Positions 1 to 10,816 of a stretch of 64,000 nt of DNA are shown here, piece by piece. The DNA is from Prostheceraeus crozeri. Lineage: Eukaryota > Platyhelminthes > Polycladida > Euryleptidae. How positions within the stretch are numbered: the first letter of the stretch is position 1; each line of letters starts with the position of its first letter. The translations under genes were made by a program, and so were the position numbers. The stretch lies in the NCBI GenBank assembly GCA_907163375.1, contig CAJQUW010004456.1, positions 186,001 to 250,000 of the forward strand, written 5' to 3'. The notes under the pieces were generated by a model that was given only the letters and a program-made list of their open reading frames with translations, searched no databases and was not told the DNA's origin.

Positions 1-49
1 CTTCGTCAGCAATAATGCAGCGACGACATAGTCGTGCGTTGAATCTCAT

Positions 50-400
50 TCAAGTCACACCTAGGCGACAATAAATATCAGTTCTCACGTAATCCATTTT
101 GACGCTAGATTGGATGAACAATCTGGTGGCAATGCGATCAGTGAGGGCTATTGCATGAGGATATTGCAGACCTAAGGGCACGTAAGTCCATCCCAAGGAT
201 TTGCAAATGTCTCCATTGGATAGGACCTCTCCACTTTCAGCGGCTTCAAATGTAAAGCCTTTAGTAATGCTCGCACCATCAATGGCAGCAGGAGCTTGCG
301 GATCTACCACTGTCAGGTCCACCGCAGCCGGTCCACCACAGCAGGAAACATTACATGCTATAGTTTTTGACCCATTCGAATGACGCAAATCAAGTCGCAC
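50..400 (-). pseudogene. Possible C-terminal remnant of a non-LTR retrotransposon
   Basis: An open stretch of 116 codons reads on the minus strand. It has the texture of the tail found after reverse transcriptase in many invertebrate non-LTR elements: a segment AAVDLTVVDPQAP, then about 50 residues later a conserved-looking GWTYVPLGLQYP. That order (LDVTV..P, then G..F.PL) is what I associate with those tails. No reverse transcriptase core is visible in the window. It could also be an unrelated open frame. Confidence 0.3.
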
Positions 401-1749
401 GACTCATGGTCATCATTTTGCATTATCTGTTAAAGGTGCAGTTCATCCAAATTTTGCATGTTGCTTTTATTCGCTTAATCAATTCTAGCCGCATCCCTGA
501 TACCAGTTCGACGCGTGTTTTCATCTAATTCATCAGCGTTGAAGCGCAGGAGAGTGGAAACGTTTCGTAAACGTTCGCTATGTGCATGCAGAGATAATTA
601 TATGGAAGTTTATCGACCTGTCTCAAATAAGTAAGGATCCATCAGCCTCGCACAAATCAGAATTGATATTTAATATTTGATTCAAAAACAGCACTCAAAG
701 ACGGATCGATATTCTATTCAAATAATTGTTGTAGTTGAAAAAAAATTAACGTCGTCTCAAACCTATTTCATGATGATGTACAAAATATCTTCAAGCGCTT
801 TCAATTGAGGTAAGAGAACTGATGATGATGATAATCGCGAATGTTATTAGATAAGGACATTTCTCCACAAGGCTTCAAGGTCTTTTCAACAATAATAAAA
901 CATGAAAAGATAAAAGTATAAACAAACATATATCATTCATGCATAAAAAAGTTTCTGAGTGCTCTCTTGAAAGAGTGCAGAGAAAGATTAGCATACGAAG
1001 TTGGCAACCGGTTTCAGACGTGAGTTGTTGTTGATGAAAAGATGAAAAATGCTTCTTCTTAACATTGGAAAGGCGGAATCTGTGAATCAGTAGGTTATTC
1101 GATGAGGCCGGGCGAAGATCGGAGCGGTTCGGTAATTCACTAACTGGAGTTAGGAGCGCACGAAGATAATCTTTCATACAAGTCCTTTATGTCAAAGATC
1201 CGCGACTCTGTGAATGCGGAGCAGAATAGACAACAAAGCAGATCCTCAACTACAATCACCATAACCGAGGTGGAATTAATTTTTAGCGACTGGCTCAGTA
1301 GAAATGGTCTCGACATCTGACGTTTTCTTTTCATAAATCATAAATGCGCTCGCCGTCGTTGTCTTGATGCAGGTCCGTCAAGCAATGTTTTCAAGGATCC
1401 ACAAGATACTTTGTTCTTCAAGACATTTTTCAGAGACAGTTGCAATTTATATAAGTTGCATTTTAAGATATCAAACTATGACATGCGAGTCCAGTTTCTA
1501 AGTCAAGCTAAATGTTAAGAGACTGTTAATTTGGCTTAAGAAACTTCAGAAAGAATGGAGCCGAAGTTAAACACTTAAACACCAACAATCATGATAATAC
1601 TATTTACATACGATAACATAAGTGAAGCTGTAAACAGCTGCTGTTAACAGCTACCGGCAATACACGGGTTGTTATACGAGTATAGGCCTAACATGCATAA
1701 TTATTATTTAATTGCCCATAGAGGTAGCCTTTAATCCAAATTTTTTCCG
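401..1749. other. Non-genic stretch, nothing recognised
   Basis: AT-rich sequence with short open frames on the minus strand near 875-1334. They show no recognisable domain, no convincing splice context and no repeat I could match elsewhere in the window. Confidence 0.4.
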
Positions 1750-2395
1750 GTGATTTCCCGTGTCCGAAGGTGGCCAGATGTACCTTATCGTGCCGCAATC
1801 GCCTTCACACCTCGTCTTCATTTCCCTCTGTCCAATGCGTCCTTTTTCGTCAGGACTATCCTGCTAGCAGGTCTTTGAAAAATATTTCTGATCACTTGTG
1901 AACTTAAGTCAGCTCTGCCTGTGTGCTCTACGTCTGATCCTCTTCCCAGCGCGATGTATTTCTTGCCTAGCGACCACAAAGATACATTATATGGCAGAAT
2001 TGTTAGCTCAGTCGACTCTCCACCCACTGCGTTGACCAAATGTCTTGCCAAATGCCTTATTCCACTTTTGAAATATGTATCAGCACATTCGAGTGATACT
2101 CAAGAATTTGCGAATATCATTCAAAAGTGGTCACAACATTCTATTGTACAAACAATTTGGATCGTTAGATGTAAAAAATTTAAATGGTTCAATTTCGCTT
2201 GAAGGACTTGAAAATGTTTTTAGTGATGTTGTGTCCTTCATTGAAGAACACAGATTTGAATCTTTGTTTGCTAATGTACCTGCAAACCTTTAGAAGAGTT
2301 GTTTCGTCTTGCTTTTTCATCTGACACCATCGTGATAGATGACAAGTTCCACCGACGGAAGTCAAGTTTAATCCTATCTGAAATGGGCTTTTTTT
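1750..2395 (+). pseudogene. Decayed Penelope-like element reverse transcriptase fragment
   Basis: Conserved pieces appear in the right order but in different frames, so the copy is dead. First comes GRIVSSVDSPPTALTKCLAK (about 1993-2052), resembling the 'RPIVSSINSPTYNLAKYLA' block of Penelope-like RTs. Next is SLDVKNLNGSISLEGLENVF (about 2164-2223), in the place of the first catalytic-aspartate block. Then, after a frame change, NVP and PLEELFRLAF (about 2273-2320). The second catalytic block and the GIY-YIG endonuclease are not found downstream. The assignment rests on remembered family motifs, so a database search could move it to another retroelement clade. Confidence 0.45.
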
Positions 2396-5299
2396 AACTG
2401 TCTCAGCCTGGGGAGGGGCCGATTCGGCCCCCCTCACATTTCCTAAACTAAATGCTCAAATTTAATAAAATTACATGCATACTATATTTCGGGCATGTCT
2501 TTTCAGTGGTGTAGTCGGTTTTTCAAAACTTTAATTTCTCCATGCTATGGATAGCAATTCAAAAATTCTTTGTTTTTAAAAGCGGAAAAGTTAAGAGCTT
2601 TGATATATTCAACATCAGATGAAAACAAAAGACTTTTATTACAGTTTTTTTTGCTAATAGATTCCTTGCAAATGGGTATGCAAAAAGTTTTGTTCATTCA
2701 ATTTTATTTTTGCCTCTACATTCTAGATCAACTAATGATCAAAATAATAAAAAGTCAAGATTATACATCAAACTCCCGTCGGCAAAAAGTTGGAAATGAA
2801 CAGCATCCGACAACTAACTCCAAAAATCAACAAGCAATTTGCTTAATACATTGTGGGAGGTTGGGCGGGTAAAGCAATCTTTCTTACATCTATGATCCTG
2901 CAATATTTCTATATGGTCTTTTGTGCATTTCCAAGCACTTTTGCATCTATGATAGCTTTGCACTTGAATTTTGTTCTTTAGCTTTGCCTACTGTGTGCTC
3001 TTTCTTTTCATAGTTCATGACTAAGGCGAATGCCGAAATATTAAACATCTTTTTGAAAATAATCTTCTCTTGGTGTTCGTCAACTTTTTGATCTTCAAAA
3101 AGAAATTCACTTCTGATAAACATGTTTTCACTTCTCAATTGCTTAATTATAATGCGTGAGATCATTCAAGTATCATCATCATCAGTGCTTGTGAGATCAT
3201 ACAAAAATCTAATTATTTCTAATAAAAAAATTTGGTTAACGTAAATTTCATGTAGCTAATTATTATGATGTATTGCATGAATTGTGCGTAAAAAATCAAC
3301 ACTCAACAATCAGAATCGTTGAGGCAGCGTACATTGTAAAGCTTTTTGAGTGGTGACAATGGCCTGTGGGTGTATTATTGTCACCACTTGGTGGCAACAT
3401 CAGCAACTACCTTTTTAATGACTTGTCAGATGGTGAGCATGACGAACACACGCAAGAAAATTGCTTATTAAGACATATTAATAATTGGAGTTATGTATGC
3501 TATACATCTTGATGACAAGCATATGAATGTCGATGCTTGATCATCAATCATTGCGACGTATAAGTAGAAAACTAGAAAACATTTGCAGAATCAGCTGTTT
3601 AGGTGGACCAGCTGACTAAATTTATTTAAAATGCTGCGCATTAAAAGCTATACATTTTTTAAATTCATTTCGATGAATGCGGAATGCAGATAATATAATG
3701 CAGACATTGTTGCGCAATGGACACATTTCGGAGAAAGCACCAATTCTTACACAACTGCAGGCTTTGTTGCACCAATTTTTAAATTTCGTTCCTCTAGAGA
3801 TTATCCTGGAGCAGTTAACCAAGTCGCTCTCGACCACAAATCGTGTTTAGGTCATGATTTTGAAGAGTGTATAATAGATTAAAATACATACAGCTAACAC
3901 GCAATACAGCTAGGCTTTGTTGACATCTGATTACTACATTGATACAAACGATACCTAATCAGAACTGATTCGAATGATTGAACAAAGCATTGTATATTGG
4001 AAATGTCTATCGCTGATTTGTGGCCTGTTGATGCTCTTTCCCCGTGCTCTGTGTTATATGTGACATATTTTTGCAGAAGGGACCATGCTAAGCCATTCTG
4101 AATACGCTATGATTCTGATCTAACTTAGCAAGGAAAATTATGTTTAAATCCATAAAGGACTTTGGATACAGGTATAAAATTGATAGATTATGCCTTTCAA
4201 TTGTAATCAGCTGAGCAGATGAACTAACTATTTCCTTAAGTAATAGATGTTCTAACTTGATTTCTCAAGTTTGATACTCAAAGTCTGTTAATTCTGACTT
4301 TTCACGTGTCAGAATCGTTTTTAAGCTCATAATCAGCATTTGTGGTGAATCTGCGGGAAACAATTGAAAATCATTTTGCAAATTGAAACTTAGATTCTGC
4401 TATTGTTGCTTCCATAAATGTAAATGAATGAAGAAAGCTGCGATCAATGACAAATGGACTTATCTGAAGAACTGGGTGCATTAATGTTTTGTGGTCCACC
4501 TAAAATGTTTTGCCTAAGAGAAATCGGCTAGTTTATGAAGACATGTTGCATCAATTTGCATTGAAACGATGGCAATAGTGAATAAATATATTACATTCCA
4601 TTTGATTGAATTTGCTCTATACCTGCTATTTCTTAAAATGTTTATTACAGCAAGCTATTGTAGAGAAGTTTTTGCAATAAAGGATTTGTGGCCGGGATTG
4701 CGAGCTGCGATTCATGAATTTGCTGTGCATATTCTTTACGTTTAACTATCGGTTGAGGTTCCTCGATGACGATAGACAACCTGATGCCGCATTCTAAGGA
4801 ATATAATAATTTGTCATGGTGAGCAGGATTGAAACAATTGACTGTTAATGAAATTGAAATTTCTCTTTAATGTTCTGAGCTTCTTTGATGACCCTTTAAA
4901 ACCCTTTCAGACGAGAAACAATTCTTCATGTTCTCCACGGTTAAATTTCTACTCAAATTGACCAATTGAATAAAGAAAAGCCGAGCAACAAGCTCGAATC
5001 AAGTGTGAAAAACTAACGAATACCTTGCTGAAAATCACTTTGATAGTAGTAGCGGAGACGTGTATAGAAGTTTGATAAGATAGAACCAGGAATTGCATCT
5101 TCAAGTTGTCGTGAGGTTTCAGAAGTTTTTTGATGCAGTCATCCTGCATCTTCAAAAGTATTCCCACTGATAAACTGAATCATATCTGATGCATCATATC
5201 TCGAACCTGAAAAGATTTACTTTGTCAATCGAAACAGGAACAACAAATATCAAGCCTTTGAGGATCACATTTTAACCGACAGTAACATTTCTACTATTC
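2396..5299. other. Non-genic stretch, nothing recognised
   Basis: AT-rich DNA with only short unremarkable open frames. I found no RNA gene, element end or splice-consistent exon. Confidence 0.4.
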
Positions 5300-5790
5300 A
5301 AAATGCAAAATACAAGCACTTTCATCAGACAAAATTCTCATTTTACTACAATTCCTACAACCACTTTCCATCCAATATCCCACACACTCACCCAAATCTT
5401 GACAGGACACGGACGTCACAACAATTTTATACACAAACTTGACCCCAGTATCCCCCTTTCTGCCAAAACGGCATTTGCTCAGAGCGTGAAACCGCATCCC
5501 ACATTATATTTCGCGCCCTAGCTACACACAGCACAGAAAACAACTATCACACGCAGCCAGATCAGAAGATATCCCATTTGAACACATCGACCAGTTAATC
5601 AACAACAAAACAACACTCAACTTTCCTCGGCCACACCAAACTGAAACGATAAGCTACCTACCCTTCGTGGACGTGAAGATGCCAGGACGGACCAACGAGG
5701 ACCCAGGGCTTCGAGGCGATCCCGGAGCGACCATCGTCAGAAAGCTCGGAAGAAGAAAAAGGAAGAATCATACTTGAACAATGAAGTGTG
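5300..5790 (+). pseudogene. Decayed LINE tail (RNase H-like / C-terminal region)
   Basis: Plus-strand reading gives LTGHGRHNNFIHKLDPS (about 5400-5450). After a frameshift comes CQNGICSERETASHIIF (about 5460-5513). This order (TGHG..N..LH, then C..C...E.A.HIIF.C) matches the end of the RNase H domain and zinc-binding tail of I/R1/Jockey-type LINEs. The two parts are in different frames and stops follow, so it is a relic. It ends a little before an AT microsatellite. Confidence 0.4.
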
Positions 5791-5843
5791 CCTTACTTAT
5801 GTATCGATATTGTAGCTTTCGTCTTCTTTTGTGAAGTTTAACG

Positions 5844-5845
<2 letters not shown>

Positions 5846-5899
<54 letters not shown>
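5846..5899. repeat. (AT)n microsatellite
   Basis: About 27 uninterrupted AT dinucleotides, followed by a short degenerate TATG/TATA tail. It lies between the decayed LINE tail and the Penelope-like element remains. Confidence 0.95.
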
Positions 5900-5907
<8 letters not shown>

Positions 5908-5944
5908 TATACATATATAATACAGTTTTGACCCGAAAGAAAAG

Positions 5945-5998
5945 TCAGCAATAATTCCCGACCGGTTTCGCCTGGTCTAGGGCAGGCTACTCATGGGA
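5945..5998 (-). ncRNA. Hammerhead-ribozyme-like motif, decayed, of a Penelope-like element
   Basis: Read on the minus strand the segment holds, in order: ATTCCC, a degenerate core ATGAGTA, GCCTG, an 8-nt loop, CAGGC, GAAAC, CGGTC and GGGAAT. GCCTG/CAGGC forms an intact stem II, GAAAC is the invariant core half, GTC before the closing strand is the usual cleavage triplet, and ATTCCC/GGGAAT closes stem I. The other core half, CTGATGA in active ribozymes, is altered here, so activity is unlikely. Penelope-like elements are known to carry hammerheads with a minimal stem III near their ends. The motif lies on the same strand and about 200 bp past the endonuclease domain, as expected. Confidence 0.5.
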
Positions 5999-6109
5999 AT
6001 GAATTTATTGGAAAGCAAAATACAAAATTGGAAGCATAGACTTCCAAATCAAAAATTAATGACATAAACCTTTTTGCTAGACGTGTCATAGTTCAGGTGG
6101 TTGAGGTCT

Positions 6110-6470
6110 GGTTCAATGTTGGTTTAAGCATACAAATAAAAATGGATTCCTTGCGCTCTCTATGCGTGAAGAATTCGGCCGAAGCTGAAAGAATGGAGCA
6201 GCCTCAAATTTTCACGGTAGATCTTTAGCACATGCAGCAATATGTTTAGTCACTCCTAAAGTCATGTAATTGGCATTATCCATCTGTTGTCTATGAATAG
6301 TCAGCCGATTCCGGAACATATCCCCGGTTTGCCCAATATAAAATTGGTAACAAGACTTACAACGAAGGGTGTAAATAACATTCTTAGAGGTGCAGGTTAA
6401 GTTGCAGTTGATCTTAAATCTTTTTGTGCAATCACCAATTTTGAAATAAATAATCTTCCTTATTTTTCCG
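6110..6470 (-). pseudogene. Penelope-like element GIY-YIG endonuclease domain, decayed
   Basis: The minus-strand frame from about 6450 downwards reads IGDCTKRFKINCNLTC, then NVIYTLRCKSCYQFYIGQTG, then FRNRLTIHRQQMDNA and KHIAACAKD, before a stop at 6214-6212. The same frame continues weakly to about 6110. The IY..(about 10)..YIG spacing, the following GQTG, the arginine-rich FRNRL.IHR helix and the CxxC knuckle are the signature of the GIY-YIG endonuclease that Penelope-like elements use to nick target DNA. The reverse transcriptase that should precede it is not recognisable upstream (6470-6990), so this is a 5'-truncated or eroded copy. Confidence 0.65.
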
Positions 6471-6996
6471 TGCGATGTTTATTGTTTTGTCAGGCATTTT
6501 TCACATTATTGATTATTCTGCTAATTGAAAAGAAGAGAAGTTTCAAAAGTGTATTAACTTTGTGTAATCGGATACCTTCATATGACATTCAGTCTTACAG
6601 TTTTCACGTAAATCGAAGTCACGTACATTTCTACTACACGTCTTGTCTTTTATACTACACTACTTGTCTTTTCACTCCTTTTAATTCATAACTCCACGAA
6701 ACTGGTGAGACGAATTAGAAATAATGCTTGACTTTGAGAAGGTCTTTTAAGCGGCAGAGATCGTCAAATCAGTGGTGAGGACAGGCTACATGTTGGATAT
6801 TGAGAACTTGTAGACTCAGCGAGTCAGCATCAAAAGATGATCTTCAACAGTCAGTTTTACTCGTCACCGTGACGAATAAATGTGATCGGTGAAGCGCATA
6901 TTTTGATACGATGTACATGTAGGCATATAATATGGGCTATGAAACACATTTACTGCAGAAATATCAAAATTGTGTCAGAATCTCAGTAGAATCTAT

Positions 6997-9668
6997 CAGG
7001 CCTGTGATTACTCCTCAAATTCCTCAAATTTGTTTATTGCTCCTCAAATCCTCAAAAATTCCTCAAATATAGCTTAACTATGAGAAATTCCTCAAACACG
7101 ACACACTACAGACTAAATGTCGGATAATGTATTGTTTTTCGGTGAATGGCGATGATATGTAAACTTCCAAACAAGAAGCTAAGATAGAATCCTGTAAAAT
7201 GTACCCTGCATCCATGCTGCTAATCATAAATCACTATATATTTCTTTTCTTTTTCTTCTCTCATGATTTATATCTTGATAACTTTTCTCTCACACACCTG
7301 ATAGATTTTAGACAGCGTAATCCCGCTGTGCCAGCTAGATCTGATATTTTGATTGGACCTGTCCTTTTATCATCTGAATGGGGAGACTGTTAAATAGAAT
7401 CTTTTCAATTTATAAGTACTTACTTACTTATTCCATTTAACGTCGATTGCTCCATCCATGTTGGGTACGACGATTCGCTTGTATGGCGGCTCTCCATTTC
7501 GCTCGGTCGTTTGCATCTTCGACACGGAGCCCGAGCGCTCGAAGGTCTTCGTTGATGTTATCGCTCCATGTCTTCTTTGGACGTCCAACTGTTCGGAGCC
7601 CATCCACTCTCAATTTCCGCACCCGCTTCACCCATTAACATTCGTCCTTTCTTTCTACGTGGCCACACCATCTTAAACGACGTCTTCTTATGGAGTCGCC
7701 GATAGGCTCCAGGCACACTCTAGCTCTCAGCTCCTCGTTTGAAATGCGGTCGCGAGAGGAGACTCCGCACATCCAACGGACCATCCGCATTTCGTTCACC
7801 TCAAGTCGCCTCAAACACTCAGCTGACAAGGCCCAAGTCTCGTTCCCATACAGCATGTGATAAACATAATTTTGAAAAGAGCGACTTACTCACCAATTCA
7901 TTCCACATGAGAGGAGAACCGTTGCTTGTCCTTCTAGTAAGTATTTTTAAATTTCTAGACATTTAGGATATAATGATTTTCTTTTAGCCATGTCATATTT
8001 AGCCCATCAAAAATTAACCAGTCGTTAGCTTGTTTTTTAATTTTGTTAGCTTGACGCACTTTGTTACGTTGAATACGTTGAATGTCGTTTTCATTTCTGC
8101 AAGCCACAGGGCTGCAGATGTTCCGGTTCGTCTGGACTTATTTTGCTAAGCAGAGAAGTTGTCCGAAGTTGTTGTCTGTCGAACTCACTCATTAAATGCT
8201 TTCACGTATTTAATGAGTGAAACACTGCGATCAACCTACAGAAATTGTATATTTGAACACTGCAATTTTTTACTTCTAACTTCATAATATTGCTTAGAAT
8301 TCCAACAATAAAATGCACATTCAATTATTTTCATTAATTATCTTGACCTTTGTCACAACCTTTTTTATATGTTTCTGCGACTATATGGCTGCTAAATGCA
8401 TGCTTGTACGTCTTAAAGAACTTAAGGATATCGATCTTCCATATCCATTATATGATAACATATAGGTAGCCCAACCAACTTGGATTTCAGTGCTCGTATC
8501 AACTGAAGCGTTTGTTTCACTCACTCTCTTCCATTTTATTTCCGCTGAACACGAACACATCCGACGGGGTAAAGCGGATGGTCCCTAAATTTAGTGTCTA
8601 CGTGCCTCCTGGTCACTAGCGTGCGGGGGTTGGAAGCGTATAAAGCTCTGCTATCTCATGAGTCTTTTTGCAGCTACATTTTCCAGGGTCTGGGGACCGA
8701 CATTTATCCTGGATGAATTATTCACTTATAGATCGTTTTCATAATTTGCTGAACACAGGTTGGTGTGAAATTAGTGCACACATTGCTTATCGTTGTATGT
8801 GATTAATTAAGACATTGAACCACATAGCACTGGGTTGGTAGATTTTCAACCTGGGTCTACTGCAAGATGTGGACGTCAATATCTCGGCGCAACTTCATGC
8901 GAATAGAGGTGATGATCTTTCACTCTTTGCCTGTATGAGACCAACAACTCAACTGGCAAGCCTGTTTCCGACACTTGTTTTGTGTTGTATGAGAGAATTC
9001 ATGTTCATTTGAATGTAGATCGGAGCGATATGATCAAACGCTAACAAGTAAACAAAACCCACCAAAACTTATGTAGCATAAAGTAATATTAATAAATTAG
9101 TGTGTAATATGGTGTATCCTTCATAATAAATTACTGACTTTTTAAGTCACAAGCATTCCGTCAACGATTTTAAGCTTTCTATACTTATGGGTTACTCTCC
9201 TCCCAAATTTGTCTAAAGTCCGTAAAAATTAATCGTTGCAAAGCCCCAGATGCATGTGGTTGAGGATATATCCTACATTCAAAAAATTACAGTATACAAA
9301 TCTGACAAGCATAATTGAATTGGAGACGATAGCGTGAAGCAGAGCGATATCAGCAGCTTGATCTGACATCCTCTGTTCGACACATTTTAAGCAGATAATA
9401 CTTGAGGCAACAAATTAATTTCGTAACAACGCGGGAAGTGATTATGACCAATTCAGTATTCCTTTGCAATATACACAACTTCAAAAAGTGTGATGTGGTC
9501 AACCCTTGGATTACTTTCTTCGTTTTGACTTTCATGATTTGAAGTTTGGCCCAAAATCCGTGCTAAAATTTGTAGTTTTCTTGCAATTGTCATATTAGGC
9601 TCCGTTTCCATTCCTCAAATTTTTCACGAAAAATCCTCAATTTTTTTCATGGGCTAATTACAGGCCTG
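6997..9668. mobile_element. Non-autonomous hAT-like DNA transposon, copy 1 (with nested LINE)
   Basis: The 2672-bp unit begins CAGGCCTGTGATTA and ends TAATTACAGGCCTG, a 14-bp terminal inverted repeat with one mismatch. It is flanked by ATCTAT (6991-6996) and GTCTAT (9669-9674), a 6-bp target duplication with one mismatch. Subterminal zones repeat TCCTCAAA many times at the 5' end and twice at the 3' end, as expected for transposase-binding motifs. No transposase frame is visible. Apart from an insertion of about 456 bp (near 7417-7860) it is nearly identical to the unit at 10817-13032. TIRs starting CAGG fit hAT loosely; a 6-bp duplication is not the usual 8 bp, though 5-6-bp hAT subgroups exist. 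Confidence 0.8.
7417..7860 (-). pseudogene. 5'-truncated LINE 3' end inside transposon copy 1
   Basis: Minus-strand translation begins MLYGNETWALSAECLRRLEV and continues with RRRRLRWCGHVERKDEC. After a frameshift come VGRPKKTWSDNINEDLRALG and DRAKWRAAIQ, the C-terminal tail typical of RTE/CR1-type LINEs (YG.ETW, RRLRW.GHV.R, GRP...W.D...DL). The element ends on the minus strand with a (TAAG)n tail (plus 7417-7430), as LINEs with microsatellite tails do. The equivalent site in the copy at 10817-13032 is empty, so the insertion postdates the duplication of the DNA transposon. Confidence 0.75.
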
Positions 9669-10542
9669 GTCTATGCAACTATTCACTTAATGTATGTAGG
9701 CCTATTCACTTCATATATGTGTGCAATATCAGTATGCACGTATTGGATAATTATATGAATATCTTGGTCTGGGTGGACTATTTTCCGGATTTTTCATGAA
9801 GATTCCATTGGGTTCTCGAGATTCGTCGAAAGATGGATTAAAACAAGAGGGTGTGGGGTAAGAGCTACAGTCGCTAACTGATGAAGAAAACTGTTTTTAT
9901 GTCATGTCGAACATGTTTTATGCATTATGTCATCCGTGCCAGTCTCAGTCATTTCAATTGAATACTTGAACTTTGCTTGTCTGATTTAGGTCATGTATAG
10001 TATATACATTACATATAGTGATGATAATGTGATATCATCATCTTTTTTTAATCAGTTCATGTAAATCACAGGCCCTATATCTACATCTTACAATGAGGAT
10101 CCGCATAAACCTCTGGATGACTTTGTTAGCGATTCACATTTGTTCCTAGGTGAAAGAAAAATATCAGCTCAAAAGCTTCTGAAGATTTGATTAAATGCAC
10201 ACAGCTGCTTAGGAGAACTTTCCGTTAAAGCACCAAAGTGGATTCGTTTGCCGGACTGAATCCAAAAGAACGTTCCAATCAAGACACTTTGAAGCTTCTT
10301 TCCTCCATAGTCAAAGATGTGAAAGATCTTAGGTTTAGGTTTACAAAATCTGCATTTCGAAATCAAAGAGTATATATAAAGTGAACCGTAAATTTCATCT
10401 ACCGAAGCGCTTGAGAGAAAAAATGGTAGCTATCTACATGTATTGGGGTTCTGTTGAAAGCATGCTGATGGTATAAGTTGCTGTCCTAATCTTATAAGGC
10501 TGACAAAAGGACTTGACATGTTTTCACTGATCTAGGATTCAT
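9669..10542. other. Spacer between the two transposon copies, no firm gene
   Basis: Mostly AT-rich. Two weakly protein-like open frames occur, about 10084-10160 on the plus strand and 10169-10366 on the minus strand. Neither shows a known domain or a convincing pair of splice sites, so I do not call a gene. Confidence 0.35.
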
Positions 10543-10816
10543 TCAGCATACTGAGCATGATGTGCAAACAATTAAGTCCACGAATGGATGTCCGTACATT
10601 GACACCTCATCATCGAAAGAAGCTTTTGGATGACTTCGTGTCGTCATTTTCGCAAAAAATCTGAAGACAGTGGCAGCGTCTTCATCTCTACTGAAATGTA
10701 TGAGAGGGGCATGGAAAATTCGATTGGAAGACATCAAAGCAAAGACGCCATGACGCATCTGTCTAGATCCTTACAAAAGAAAATGCAGAAAAAACAAGAA
10801 GGGGTAGCCCAGATGG
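10543..10816 (+). pseudogene. Possible gene remnant interrupted by transposon copy 2
   Basis: A plus-strand frame from 10630 (MTSCRHFRKKSEDSGSVF...) runs without stop into the left end of the transposon at 10817. Bridging from the target duplication AGATGG to its twin at 13033 keeps this frame open for several more codons to a stop near 13060, and an AATAAA lies near 13220. A second frame upstream reads MDVRTLTPHHRKKLLDDF. This pattern suggests a terminal exon or pseudogene hit by the element. I recognise no family, so it may be chance. Confidence 0.2.
10811..10816. repeat. Target site duplication, left (AGATGG)
   Basis: Identical to 13033-13038 on the other side of transposon copy 2. The perfect 6-bp match fixes the outer borders of the element and shows that the palindromic CAGGCCTG ends belong to the element itself. 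Confidence 0.75.
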
